NCBI GenBank assembly: GCA_947095535.1
Contig: OX352773.1
Location: forward strand, 129,038,830 to 129,102,829
Length of the DNA: 64,000 nucleotides
Origin: Poecilobothrus nobilitatus
Lineage: Eukaryota > Arthropoda > Insecta > Diptera > Dolichopodidae
Reading direction: 5' to 3'
The number at the start of each line of letters is the position of its first letter. Within the stretch, counting starts at the first letter, position 1. The position numbers and the translations under genes are program-made. Shown here piece after piece: positions 44,715-59,135 of the stretch. Under the pieces are notes generated by a model, which saw nothing but the letters and a program-made list of their open reading frames with translations, was not told the DNA's origin and ran no database searches.

Positions 44715-47700
44715 TTTGTGTATGTATATGTACATTAATGAAACACTACGAGTTAAATTTATATTTCGGAATAATAAAGAAAATATTTCTAAATTTGATC
44801 GCATATCGATTATAAAAAATAAAATTTTTGTATAATTGTATCTCAGAATATTTACTATTTTTTGTGAATTAACATATATAGTTTTCTTACGTCCTTAATC
44901 ATTTTTGTTATTTGAGATTTTTTATTTTAAAATCATTAAAGCACTTGGTTGCTTGAATTTTAAATTAAGTTTTGGCTTTCAAACTTCTTGTTCTAAACTT
45001 AAATCTACATAGACCTGCCGTTGATAAATATCTACATACATTTAGAAAAACTTGATTTACGATTTTTTTTTGAATATATATAGTATGCATTTATAAATGA
45101 AAAAACAAGAAATCTTTTATGTAGGTACATAGATAGTTTTATTTTTGTGCCAATAATTTATTTAGGTAACTAAACTATTAAATTTTAGGATTATACTAAA
45201 TCAGCGATTTTTTGGGATAAACTTCCGTTAAGGGATGATCATAGATTTAAATGAAGTTTCCAAAATACCAATATATATGCCATTAGTACCCATGCCGCCG
45301 TTAATACATCCAATTGCCGAAAAATGCATCACCATTATAATAAGAGTATAATTCTGATTTTGTAGCCAACTCTAAAGTCCTTCCTAGTTATATTTCTACA
45401 TACATATTTCACAACAAAACTTTTAAAATTGTGAGGGTTGCCACATCCAAACTAGCCCTAAACAAATTATCAAAACCGAACTTTACTATATCTAGCTCTA
45501 AAGTGCATCCTACTACAAACATATTCCAATACAACATACAAACATATTCCAATAAGAAAAGAAAAAGGCAAAATAAATGTACATACGACAAATAAAGCAT
45601 GAAAATGTTTTTTTATATTAAAATTGTTGTTTCAGTTTCGCATAAGGTCTCTGGGACTATTTGCTAATATATACCATTAGTATATACTGTTGAAAGGGTG
45701 TGAAGAGATCTTTCTAACGGTATAATAATAAATATACAGTGTCTTTTAAAATTTCATATGTATAGTGATTTTTTTGAAAGTTTGAATTTTTTTTTTTAAA
45801 TTCCCACTTTTAACTGTAATATCTCAGAAAGGTAGTACGGATCAAGATGAAACAAGATGTATATTAACGACAGTATTATGCTCTATAATATTGTAGAAAA
45901 TGGTTTTAGTTTATGGCTTTAAGGGGAAAATATAACGGTTTAATTAAAATAGTACAAAATGTAAAGAAAATTTTGCAATACATTTTCCGGCCACTAGATG
46001 GCGACATCGGAACCAATGGCAAATATATTCGAAAACGTGGAGATATAACTACCCTTTGCGGAAGTTTTTCACTGTAAATACAATAATTTTTCGAGTTCTA
46101 TTGTTTCGGAAGAATAGTATATGCACCTATATGTATATTATATAATAAATTAATTTCAAAATTCTTTTTCAATTAACTGTCAAAAATATACGTTCCCTAA
46201 ATACTTTTAACGTAAATAAATGGAAAAAAAAATAGTTTTGATGACAAGCTTTAACAAACTGCTGCTTTGTATACATGTATTAACTCTATTATATTTGATA
46301 AAGTTTGACAAAATAAACTAAGCTTAATTTTGAAAAAACTTTGAATAGACATTATATGCTTGTATATTTTAATTTTTATTGTAAAACAAACAATGATATA
46401 TTATATTCTCGTATATTTTAATTTGTATTGTAAAACAAAATTTTTTTGATATAAATGATTTATATCTTTTGTTGTTTTATAAAGATACATCATAAAGGTA
46501 AATCATACATAAATCTTATAACTGTTATTTAAGTTTTTAAAAAATATATAATATATTATATTTATCAATTATTTTAAAAGTAGTGTGTGCGTGAATGTGT
46601 TAATAAGATTTGCAGCTTGGAGGCCACAACTTATATGATTTTAATATATGTATGTACAAATAAAAATAAGTTAATAGATAATTTTAAGGTTGTATAACGA
46701 ATATTATATTGTCGTAAATAAACAAAGATAGATAAGTATATTTTGTGTATAATTAAGAATACTTTTTAAATATAACTTTTTTATTTATAAATATTACTAA
46801 AATTTATAAATAATTGAATTACTGAAAATTTATAATAATTGAATCATTGACTGACATTGACAATACTCAATAATAATATAGTAAATTATAAAGAAAATGT
46901 AGTAAATTTTTTAAAAGAAAAAATTACAGTAAAAATGGAGAATTTTGAGAAATTGTGTGATATTGAGTAACTTTTATTAGCCCCAAAATACCTTAAGTAA
47001 AACCAATTACAGTAAAAACTAACTTGAGTTCTAATAATATAGATTATAGTATACATATAAAATATTTGTATATTTATATGTTCAAGCAATATTTCGTTGA
47101 AAAAGTTGTCTATATTTTTTTAATTGTTGCAAGAAATTTGAGTATTTATTAATATCTTTTAATTAAGTCATTTTAGCAGATATTGACTTATAAGTAATAA
47201 TGGTTCGAAACCATTTAAATTAAAATGGGGGGATAAAGAAAAAACTATGGTTTGATACATTTCTACTATGATATGCTTAATATACTCATATTTTTAGACA
47301 AATTTGCAAAAATGTAGAAAAACAAAAATATTTGTTAGTTTCGTTAGTTTATGGAATATGATATATTATTCGTATATATTTTGTGCATTGTACAAATTTT
47401 TCCGTTGTTTGTTCTGTTTTTTTTTACCTGTAAAAGAATGTTTAATACCAAAATTATAATTCAATTTATAGTAATATAAAAAATTATTTCTAGGATATTA
47501 AAATTATAAAATTATTTAACATTAACTATACCTAATATTAAACAGTTTTTTAATTATTTGATCGAATTCAAGTTTAAGATAATGTCAAAATTAATTTAAC
47601 TTGTTTTTAACTATTCATATAACTTGAAAATATTTAATCAAAAACTTTGACTATGTAATTTTATTTTTAAAACATAAAAATGTTAATACATAATAATATA

Positions 47701-48139
47701 TAAACTTTAAAATAAACAAATATTAAACTTTTTGGAAAATAATATCTACATGTAAATCTATAAGTAAAAAGTTTTGTAAATTTAGCTATCTTTGACAATG
47801 AAAGAAATTTATATTCTTCGAAAATAAACTCTGTAAAATAAAAGTCTTTATTAAAGTTCTACATAACATACAAAAAGTTGCATTTATAGAGATATTGTTT
47901 TTTGATATAGTAAATCAATTTCTTACTTTCTAATTTTTTTATTTATTATTAAATTATGCAATTTAAAACGAGCTTTTCTGAAAATAATTAACTAAAATTC
48001 TAAAAATTGTGTTTTTCATACATATAGCATTTATATGAATACTTATATTTGTTAAATATAGTATTTACCACATTATAATCATTTTTCAAGTTACAAAAAA
48101 TGTAAATAATTGTAATTATTTCTTTTAAAAAACTGTTTA
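44715..48139. other. AT-rich region downstream of the kinase gene
   Basis: No coding domain is recognisable over 3.4 kb. The part nearest 48139 should contain the kinase 3' UTR on the minus strand. A diverged direct repeat of about 49 bp (GTATATTTTAATTT and TATTGTAAAACAAA) lies at 46351-46450. Polyadenylation words are too frequent in this AT-rich DNA to be informative. Confidence 0.4.
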
Positions 48140-50108
<1,969 letters not shown>

Positions 50109-51061
50109 CTAAGTAAAATATAAAAAGTTTAATAATTATTTGCCTTAATGTTAATATTTGTTACGCGAAATAATTATTCTAAACATAATAAGCATTATTT
50201 ATTTTACGCATATACATTAAATTTACTAAAATAAATGCATTGCTTATACTTTAAAATAATAGACAAATACCAATAAATCATTTTTAAAATGTTCACCACA
50301 TAAATATAATAGAAAAGAGGGTATTTTTTATATTTTTTGTAAAAGCCAACGTAAGACAACGCATGGTATACTGACAAATAATAAATTAAATCAATGCAGC
50401 CCTTAGAGCTTTTATTAGTGGAAATTATTAGCGGAAATTGCTAAAGGCAGTTTGTAAAAGTAATTGGTTGCAGAATAAAAAAAAATAAGAACTATAGATA
50501 CTACACAGTATGGGTATATATTCAAAAAATGATAAGGTATATATGCAGTGTTACATACGTATATACTATACGCGTATATGATAACTATTTCTTCACATGC
50601 CATCACCATGAAAAGAAGACTTATACGCATCATAACATACATAAGAATGTATGCATTTACTACAGAATTACCACAAAAATTTCAGTTGCCCACATTTGCA
50701 GAAATACTTGCTGATAGTCAGTTACGCGCTACTGCTAGTTTCAATACCAGGTACTAGTTTGGTTTCCTTTTCTTACATGCTAAGCTTTATATTTATATTT
50801 TACCGAATTTGATAATGAGTAGTCCCTGCTACTTATTAATTCGTATTAAGTAGGTGTTATATGACAAACCTACTTTTTCGTGTTTTTAGAAGATTTTTTT
50901 GTAACAAATTTATTGACAAAGATTGCCAAATGGGTTTTTTCGACTTAAGTTCATATTTTGAATACGATATATATTATATGGAACATTTTCAATATTTATT
51001 TATTAACTTAAGACAGATCCCATAATTTTTACATTTTTATTGTATTTTTACATTTTTTATA

Positions 51062-51500
51062 TATTACATGTGCCTATTAGTTTCACTATGTCCGTCTGGA
51101 TGCTTACAAAACTTCTACATAAATTTAAATTTTAACTACGGATAACTATCTCAGAAAAATTAATATGCTATAAGTGTATATAAAACAAATATATTATATT
51201 TTCTATATATTATTTATATATATTATATTTATTATATAATATTAAAATTTTTGACCCTTTCTATCTTCCAAACGTTTTTTTTTTGCAAATTAGAAGCTTG
51301 AAGTATGAGTTTTTCTACAAAATATTTTTGTTTTGCTCTCCGTTTAGAAACTTTAACGGGTCAAATTAAAATACTCTATTTTTAAACACCTGTCCAAATT
51401 TTTGTTAAGTAAGTTATACAAAATAAAAATTAAGTTTGTAAATATACAAAAAGTAAAACTCCAACATTACATTTTTATTTCTGTTAACAACTTCTCCTAA
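51062..51500 (-). mobile_element. Fragment of the inverted-repeat element family
   Basis: The reverse complement carries, in family order, AATTTTTATTTTGTATAACT, ACAGGTGTTTAAAAATAG, a GGAGAGCAAAA block and, near 51070-51120, GTAGAAGTTTTGTAAGCATC followed by GACGGACATAGTGAAACTAA. These match the internal and right-end parts of the elements at 2230 and 40665. Ends are not preserved. Confidence 0.65.
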
Positions 51501-52008
51501 TAACTTAAGGGTTACTTTAAAATTGACCATACTTTTTAATTTTGGAAATGTGGTTTTCTGAAAACTTTTTGTTTTTTTATTACCTGTTATTTAATAATAA
51601 CAATTTCTTTCCATTTTCAACTTATAAATATTAAAAATCGCGCAACCAATAGATGAATGATATTAGAAAATACACAAAATATTTTTACATAACATAATAA
51701 TCAAATATTACACTGTAAAAAGAAGTATATGTATTAATAAATAACATTCGTGCATTTATGAGTATAATCCTGCGTCTCAACTACTAAGTAATTTGCCAGC
51801 AAACACGTACGTTTGTAATAAGTTCTCAAAAATTATTTTTTAATATTTGACGTAGACAACTTATTTATTGAGGATTTGGCATTTTCTGAGGTCTTTACAA
51901 AAATTACAATAAAAATAATAAATTTTCATTTTATTCATGTTTGTTTTGTATAATTTGTTATTACTTTGCAGATTAACTAACAGAAAGAAAAAAAGAAACA
52001 TGTAAGTT

Positions 52009-52081
52009 GGTTGGTTGGTTTACGTGGCTGGTCCTGTCAGCCATGACAAGACGACAATTAGCGCGTTAGCACCGTTTTGCT
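52009..52081 (-). mobile_element. Short SINE-like insertion with target duplication
   Basis: A 73-bp non-AT-rich insert flanked by the direct repeat AAACATGTAAGTT at 51996-52008 and 52082-52094. On the minus strand it ends in a (CCAA)n tail and begins with an A-box-like TAGCAAAACGG. A GGCTGACAGGACCAGCC hairpin lies in the middle. No B box was found, so it may be a truncated SINE or another small retroposed RNA. Confidence 0.55.
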
Positions 52082-53389
52082 AAACATGTAAGTTAGTTGT
52101 AAAGTTGGAAAAATTGATATGTTTTAGTAATTTGCTAGTTGAGACGCTGGGTAAAATCTGAAGTTTTTTAAAACAACAATACATATATAAAAATGACTAG
52201 GAATGCATTCACTTTAAGTGTCATATTTTTATTTATTTGATGATTTAGTGAACGCTAAAAATAGATTAAAACAATTAATACGAATGCTCGTATTAAGTAG
52301 TGTCTGACACAAAAAAAACATTTTACAAGGAACCCTATACATAAACAAATTATTAGTTATTATTCAATAATATTATATTACTAGGGGCCCCTGTTAATTT
52401 GTAGTCAAATTTTATGTTGAATCCCAATTCATATAATAGACAGTTGCAGTTTAGAAAAATAGAATTTATGGAAAAAATACAATCCGTAAAAATTCAGAAA
52501 GCAAAACCAAATTCGTCAAAACACTAACTGAAATTATTTTTAAAATAACGCCAAAATAGAATTAAATTGTATAAAGAGCCTGTAGTTGGTGTACGTATAT
52601 TTAGAATTTAGATTATTTGGTAGAGTGAGGAATATTATGTCTATTTATTTATCGAGTTCGAAATAAATGTTTTAAAGGTAAGTACGTGGTGAAAACAGAA
52701 TAGGTATCCGTAAAACATTCGGAAAATGTACAAACAAAGGTTGGAGCAAAATACAGTTAAATTTTTTTAATGAGCAACGTTGTCTGTAACAATATTGCCG
52801 TTGTTCGTTTTACCTTGCCTTAATGTGAAAAATTTAAAATTTAAAAAGAGCCTATAGGTATGTGTCGTACAATCCTTGATTAAGATTATACATCTAACAT
52901 AGTACAGAGGGCGAGAAAACCGTACAAATATTACCACAATTGTACAAATGGTAACACTGCATAAAATTGACATACAAAATATTTAAAAATAAAAAATTAT
53001 TCAAATTTAATTTTGGTTATAAGAACTGCTGTATACTCAAATTTAAGTATATGAGAAGAAATTGAATTCAAAAAAGAATACAATTAAAAAATCGCTTCAA
53101 ATAATATACAAACATTCATACATAAATGCAACAATTTAATAGAAAAGTAAAAAACCAAAACAATTATATATTTGAATTTTAAAGAGACTCGCCCGCTGGT
53201 TATTCATAAGTACATACTTAGATACGTATTGATTATTAATATCGGATTAATATCATTCATCATTATTTAAAATTTCAATAAATATTGTGATAAATGACAA
53301 TTTTTATCAATTTTTAAATTTTTTTCTTTACACATGCATAAGTTAAGTACATTAAATACATATAGCCAAAGAATAGTTGAGCCGTTGAG

Positions 53390-53419
53390 GTCGAGTCGTG
53401 TCGAGACTCGTGACTCGAC
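53390..53419. repeat. GC-rich palindrome GTCGAGTC/GACTCGAC
   Basis: Arms at 53390-53397 and 53412-53419 with a 14-base spacer that contains its own CGAGACTCG palindrome. It is the most GC-rich spot in several kilobases. Possibly a promoter or 5' exon element of the kinase locus, or the relic of a foldback; nothing decides between these. Confidence 0.6.
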
Positions 53420-54625
53420 AGGAAAAAAAAAATTCACAATTTTAAAGAGAGTAAGTGAGAATGGCTCTTATAATTTGGTGTTTTTTTTTGTTATTCTGTT
53501 CTGTTGTGTCGTTTTGTTACTACCATAGATACCATACTACTGTAATATAAATATGAAATGTGTTGTTTGTTTTTTATTATTAATATTATGTATAGGTTTT
53601 ATAGTAGAAAAATCGTAAAAAATATGTAGTTACTGATGTTCAAAGCTTGAAACGGAATTCATAATACGTAGTGTGTGGCTGACAACTACTAAATTATAAT
53701 TATAGATGCTAGAAAATAAATATGTTAAAATTGCAAAAACAAAAAAATATGAATATTAAAACATAATAAAATATGTATATGTATACTGAAAAAAAAATTT
53801 TATACCCTATATAACACTAAAAATTTTATAACAATAACACTTTTTGTTTTAATCTTGGGGAAATTTAAAGAAAAATCATATACGTCAGTTTAAACTTACT
53901 CTTCGTAATAAGAAACGCGGAATTATATTCTTTTGAAGCTGAGTTTCTAATTTCACCCGACATCATATTTTTCATTAGTAATTTAAATTTTTTATTTAAC
54001 TTTTTTGCATATTTGTTATTTTTTATACAACCTTTAAATCAATATTATTATTATTATTATTTATAATATTTACAATAAACTTTACAACAATAATTATGGT
54101 TATGAGAAGAAAAAAATAATAACAATAACCTGTTTTATATATTTAAATATTTCGAAATGTTCCTATCGGATGATTTTTTATAATTTTATTAATAAATTAA
54201 CCTACAAAAGAAAGTCAAAAATATATTTTCACATAAACATTCATAAATATACATATTTTATTCCAAACATTCTATTTTTCATTATGAATTTAAATTATTT
54301 ATTTTGCTTTTTTCTATATTTTTGGTATCACTTTTAAAATTAAATTTAAATACATTTTTTACAATATTATTATCTAAAGTATTACATATACATGAAATTT
54401 CTACCATATTAATTTTAACTATAATAAAAAAAAATAATAACTAAAACCTATCTTATACATTTAATTATTGTCACATGTATACGTTCTTATAGGCAAATAT
54501 TTATACTAATAATTATAATTTCATTAAGAAATTAGCCAACAAGAGAAAGAAGAGGAATTATATTTATGTTTACAAATCATATGCTAAAAAAGAGACAAAT
54601 AAAATAATTTTGTTTTACCGATACG

Positions 54626-55409
54626 ATGATAACATCTGATAACATAAATATTGAATATAGTTTAAGAGTTAGTCACTTTACAGGGTTAGACAACATTTTA
54701 TTAAAAAGCAATTATAAAGAAAATTTTAATACGATTTACTTGAATATACAAAGTATAAGAAATAAATTATACCATTTAGAAATTCTGGTTAATAGTTTTG
54801 AATATGAGATACATGCAGTAGTTTTGTCGGAAATATGGTTGCATGAATCAGAGAACAAATTTTTTAATTTACCGGGTTACACGGCTTATTTTTCCAATCG
54901 TGCAAAATCTTATGGTGGCGTTGCTATTTATGTTAAGGAAAATATTAATAGTACTTTAGTTTTTAAATCTGAATTTAACAAATCTAATTTTTTATGTGTT
55001 AAGTTATTGAACCACAATTTTAATATATTAGAGATTTATAGATCTCATGAAACTGATGTAAATGATTTTTAAATTAGATGAAATCACTAGTGAATTTAGA
55101 ACATCTTTAATTCTTGGTGATTTTAATATAAATATAATAAATGTTGATCATACCACTAGTAAATATATTAATACGTTAGTCTCAAAAGGTTTTGTCATTT
55201 ATAACAAGAAAAGTGTAAATTACGCTACCAGAATTGGCAACTCTTCTAAAACGGTTATTGACCATTTCATAACCGATACGATTAATTTAAAATACGACTT
55301 CTATATTTCCGATACTCCTCTCTCCGACCATCGATTATTTTTTATAAGTTTAAACCAAAAACCAATAACAGATCAATCAATCTGTTTGAAAACAATTTTA
55401 CGTTATTAA
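54626..55409 (+). pseudogene. LINE D APE-type endonuclease, one frameshift
   Basis: Frame 1 (54626-55072): TIYLNIQSIRNKLYHLEILV, VVLSEIWLHESENKF (Glu), YGGVAIYVKENI. Frame 2 (55062-55409): TSLILGDFNINIINVDH, IDHFITDTINL, and ISDTPLSDHRLFFISL with the SDH motif. All catalytic motifs are intact; one shift near 55070 separates the halves. The first 20 or so residues have no counterpart I recognise. Confidence 0.82.
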
Positions 55410-57446
55410 AATATTTCAAATGATGCAATTTGGGAAAGACTTAGTAATTCCACTAATTTTGACTCGCTTGTTAACGAATTAAGTGAAACTATAAAAAAGT
55501 TTACTAAGAGTATTCCTTTGAAAAAAAACTAAAAGAAAAAATGAATGGATGATACAAAAAAAAATATCTGGATGATTCACATGTTCGAAATTTGTTCAAT
55601 AATTGTAGGCAAAAAGTAAAACGTTTAATTATACAGGCTAAAAAAAATCTGCTCTGATGAGATCATACGAGACCCTTCCAATGGTAAAAAACTCTGGGAT
55701 CTATATAAAAGGATTATTTTCAACAAAACTTCTCATACTTCTTCCAGCAATATTAAGACACTTGAATGTAATAATCTTACAATTGCACTAATGGATGTGA
55801 TATTGCCGAATATATGAATAACTTTTTTGTCAATGTTCCGGACGAGCTGAATATTCCAAATAATCAAATTGATTATGAATATCTGAATAATTTCCACTGC
55901 ATTATTCATTCTGATTTTAAATTAACTGAGACAACTATTGGAGAAGTTAATTCTGCGATTGTCTCACTCAAAATTTCTGCTGCTACTGGGTATGATAGTA
56001 TTTCAGCTAAATTTATAAAAAGATTTTCAGAGCGTTTGTCTTCTATATTGGTCAAATTTATTAATCTCTCTTTTGCAAGTTTTAGCTTTCCAGATTCTCT
56101 TAAGTTGGCAACTATCATTCCGATTTTTAAGAACGGTTGTGCGACAAATGCAACTAATTATAGACCAATTTCAGTTCTTAGTTCGTTTTCTAAAATATTT
56201 GAAATTATCATTAGAAATCGAATGCATAATTTCATGAACAACAACAAAATCCTTCATGATAAGCAATACGGCTTTGAGAAAAATTCAAGCACAACCGCAG
56301 CCTGTTTTAGTCTCAATGATTTTATTTCAAAGAGTATTGATGAAAAATATTAGGCGGCTTGCGTTTTTTTACACTTTTAGAAGGCGTTCGACTGTGTCCA
56401 CCATGACATTCTTTTGCACAAGCTCTCAAAATTAAATTTAAATAGAAATCACTGCAGATTTTTCAAATCATATTTGCAGAATAGACAACAAACCGTTCGG
56501 GTTTGTAATTCTACTAGTAATTTAAAAAATAATAAAAAAAAAGGTGTTCCGCAAGGTTCAATTTTAGGCCCAGATCTCTTCAAAATTTATATTGACGACA
56601 TAACCCGGCTTAGCTTAAAAGGAAAAATCCAGTTATATTCGGATGACGCAGTCTTAAAATATGCAGTGAAAACAGAGCAAGAACTAAAAGATGCTATTAT
56701 TATGATTTGATCATTATTATAGAGTGGTTAGAAAAACACAGAATGGTACTAAATGTAAGCAAAACAAAAATCCTAGTTTTTAAAAATAAAAATGTCAACT
56801 CCTTGGATTTTTATTCAAATAATAACAAATTGAATGTTGTTAAGACCTTCCAATACTTAGAATTAAGGATTGACAGCAAGTCAAGATTGAAGGACCATGT
56901 AGATCACATTATTAAAAAAATTACTCCTTATATTTTTATTTTAAGACGTCTAAAAAGATATTTTTCGCCAAATGTCCTGTATATAATTTACTGTTCGTAT
57001 ATATTGTCCCATTTAAAATATCTGAACCCTATCTGGAGTAGGACTCCGCAAATTATATTAACAAAATTAAATATATTACAAAAAAAAGCCATAAAAATTA
57101 TACATTATTATCCAGTTTTATTTCCAACTGAGTGCTTATATACGGAAAAATATATCAGTTTTATGAGTATCTGTAACCGCTAACTTTACATAACAGCATT
57201 TAAGATTATTATCAACCAAATCAGACACAGCTTTGTCTTAAACAGAAATATTGACATCCATAACCACAATACGAGAAACAGGTCTAATTTTTATTTAACC
57301 TTTTTAAAACCAGCAACCAAAAAAACAATTGCCTTTATAATTGCTTAAAAATTTATAATGATCTGCCGAATGACATTAAACTAGTAAACAATATATGCAG
57401 CTTTAAAAAAATGATTTCTGAACTTGTTCCATATGATCTACTCTAA
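55410..57446 (+). pseudogene. LINE D linker, reverse transcriptase and C-terminus
   Basis: The linker (55410-55810) is stop-ridden. Bases 55814-56353: MNNFFVNVPDELNIPN, AATGYDSISAKFIKRF, PDSLKLATIIPIFKNG, TNYRPISVLSSFSKIFE, HDKQYGFEKNSSTTAA. Motif A follows in a shifted frame, KAFDCVHHDILLHKLS, with TAG 56378 beside it. Bases 56414-56710: GVPQGSILGPDLFKIYIDDI (motif B) and QLYSDDAVLKYA (motif C, YSDD). A stop at 56708 precedes the thumb, WLEKHRMVLNVSKTKILVF, and the C-terminal region to 57183 and, in another frame, to TAA 57444. Confidence 0.82.
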
Positions 57447-57456
57447 GTAGATCATA
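57432..57456 (+). repeat. 11-bp perfect hairpin at the LINE D stop codon
   Basis: TATGATCTACT and AGTAGATCATA flank a three-base loop CTA. The TAA that ends the readable ORF2 lies in the hairpin tip. CR1-group LINEs often have a 3' hairpin recognised by their RT, but its role here is inferred. Confidence 0.6.
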
Positions 57457-57796
57457 CGCAACAGTATTGTATTGTTATACATGAGTTTTTTTTTTTTTTT
57501 TTTGTCATTTCATTTTTCTGTCTTTTTTTTTATTACAAATCACAATAATATTACTTTATTATCATATTTCTTTTTTTTTTTTATTTTGTTTGGGTACCTG
57601 TAGTTGTTATGTTGTATATATTAATGTATTATGTATTACATATATTATACAAGGAGAATTTTATAAGATCGCACAGCGAAAGCTAAGGTCATTAAATCAT
57701 TTTATGTATTTTAAATATTAAAAACTAGTTTTAAGTTACAATTTGTTTTTTCTTTTTGTATTAATATAGATTATTTTGAATAAAGAAAAAAAAAAA

Positions 57797-58179
57797 TACA
57801 AAACTTCAAGTTTTTCCTTATAAAATTGGAACCAATCGACTCAAAATAAAATTTTATAGTAAGACTATAGGTCATGTTTCTCAAGAGATATTATCATTTA
57901 AACTAAAATTTTCTTTAATTTTTGTTAAAAAAAAATTGTTTTTACCCTATTATTAAAAAAATATCGGTATTAACTACTCAATTTTATTAATTGTATTTAT
58001 TCCCTACTTCACCTCGTTTATTTTGAGTATAACCACGTCCATGTAGCTCAAAAACTACCTAGATTAATAGCAAAAAAAACATGTAGTGATAGAACATTAC
58101 AAATGATGCAACTAATTTTTTTTAATAAAAAATCAATTGATTTTTCTGTAGGCACTTGGTGAAACATTCTCACATTTAT
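57797..58179. other. AT-rich spacer
   Basis: No gene and no clear repeat seen. Confidence 0.35.
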
Positions 58180-58680
58180 TTAAAACGAGGAAGAATACAG
58201 TTGCCTTTGTCAACTCTTAGATACCAGTACGAACCGTTAGTATGTTCACAGCGTGTCACTCTGCTTACAATATTATTTTTTTAATATTTTAGTATTTTAA
58301 AATAATTTGGGTGAATTTTATAATTTCTAGAACTATGAGTTGTACATGTATTCAAACTATATGTTTACACATTCTTCAAAAGCAGATTTTGACCTTCCAT
58401 ATAACGATTATCAATCCAAAACTTTTTCAAATATTCTATAGTACCATTTAATGCTAAGCGGTAAATGTATATTAAATTTACTAAGTACAAAATAGTAAAT
58501 ATAATTTTAAATATTATATTATATTAATGCGTACATAGTATATTTATATTGTTATAAGTATATCGCCATACATTGCAATATTTCTTTAAAAATATTTCCA
58601 TTTATAGAATAATTTCTTATAAGTACAATAAAATACATATATGTATGTATGTAAATACCGCGCTATATAATATACATCTA
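58180..58680 (-). repeat. Interspersed repeat, inverse copy of 32457-32930
   Basis: On the minus strand it aligns with 32457-32930. Landmarks on the plus strand: ATACAGTTGCCTTTGTCAAC, GTGTCACTCTGCTTACAATA, ACCATTTAATGCTAAGCGGT, AGAATAATTTCTTATAAGTA. It has small insertions relative to its partner. Both ends fade gradually. No coding capacity. Confidence 0.8.
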
Positions 58681-58939
58681 TACTCTTATCATTCATTCAT
58701 CAGTGACATATACGATATGTAAATAAACATTATATTATATAAGTATGTATACATATCAATATCATATAAATAAAAATTCTTCAAGCAACCGTTATGTTGT
58801 TTATTTATTTACATTTTTTTGTACTACGCATTATATCTTCAACAATTTCAAATTATCGAGTAAAACAAAATGCAAAAAATTCGTTAAAGAAATTTGTTAG
58901 AAAATTTGAAAAAATCAAGTAACACTTTCGTCAATTATA

Positions 58940-59135
58940 AAGTAACCCTATATTATTAAAAAAAGTTGTTAACAGAAATAAGAACATAATGTTGAAGCTT
59001 TAATTTTTGTGTATTACTTCAAAAAAATTTTAACAGGTGTTCAAGTTACAGGTGTTTAAAAATAGGAAATTTTCAGTTTTTGATCCCTTACAGCTCCTAA
59101 TCCGGGGGTGATACAAAAAAAATTGTAATGGCGAA
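58940..59135 (+). mobile_element. Short fragment of the inverted-repeat element family
   Basis: Bases about 58965-59125 match one internal unit of the 2230 element: AACAGAAATAAGAACATAAT, GCTTTAATTTTTGTGT, ACAGGTGTTTAAAAATAGG and TTTTTGATCCCTTACAGCTC, then GGGGGTGATACAAAAAAAAT. No ends preserved. Confidence 0.6.

Larger units (their letters stand above)
50109..54620. other. Probable upstream intron of the kinase gene
   Basis: No exon of SH2 or SH3 type was seen on the minus strand. AT-rich, with small inserts listed separately (51062-51500, 52009-52081, 53390-53419). A 64-codon frame at 53334 is a chance frame over a GC-rich palindrome. Confidence 0.45.
54626..57796 (+). mobile_element. LINE family D (CR1/jockey-type), nearly complete 3' part
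   Basis: Endonuclease (54626-55409), linker, RT (55814-57183), C-terminal region (to TAA 57444) and a 3' UTR ending with AATAAA at 57779 and an A-run at 57786-57796. It is plus strand, opposite to the kinase gene in whose probable intron it lies. Two main frame changes (near 55070 and 56350) and several stops. No ORF1 upstream, so it is 5'-truncated at about 54620. Confidence 0.88.

Noticed and set aside
53334..53528. 64-codon frame starting MHKLSTLNTYS
   Set aside because: It runs through the GC-rich palindrome and a poly-T stretch and shows no domain; chance frame.
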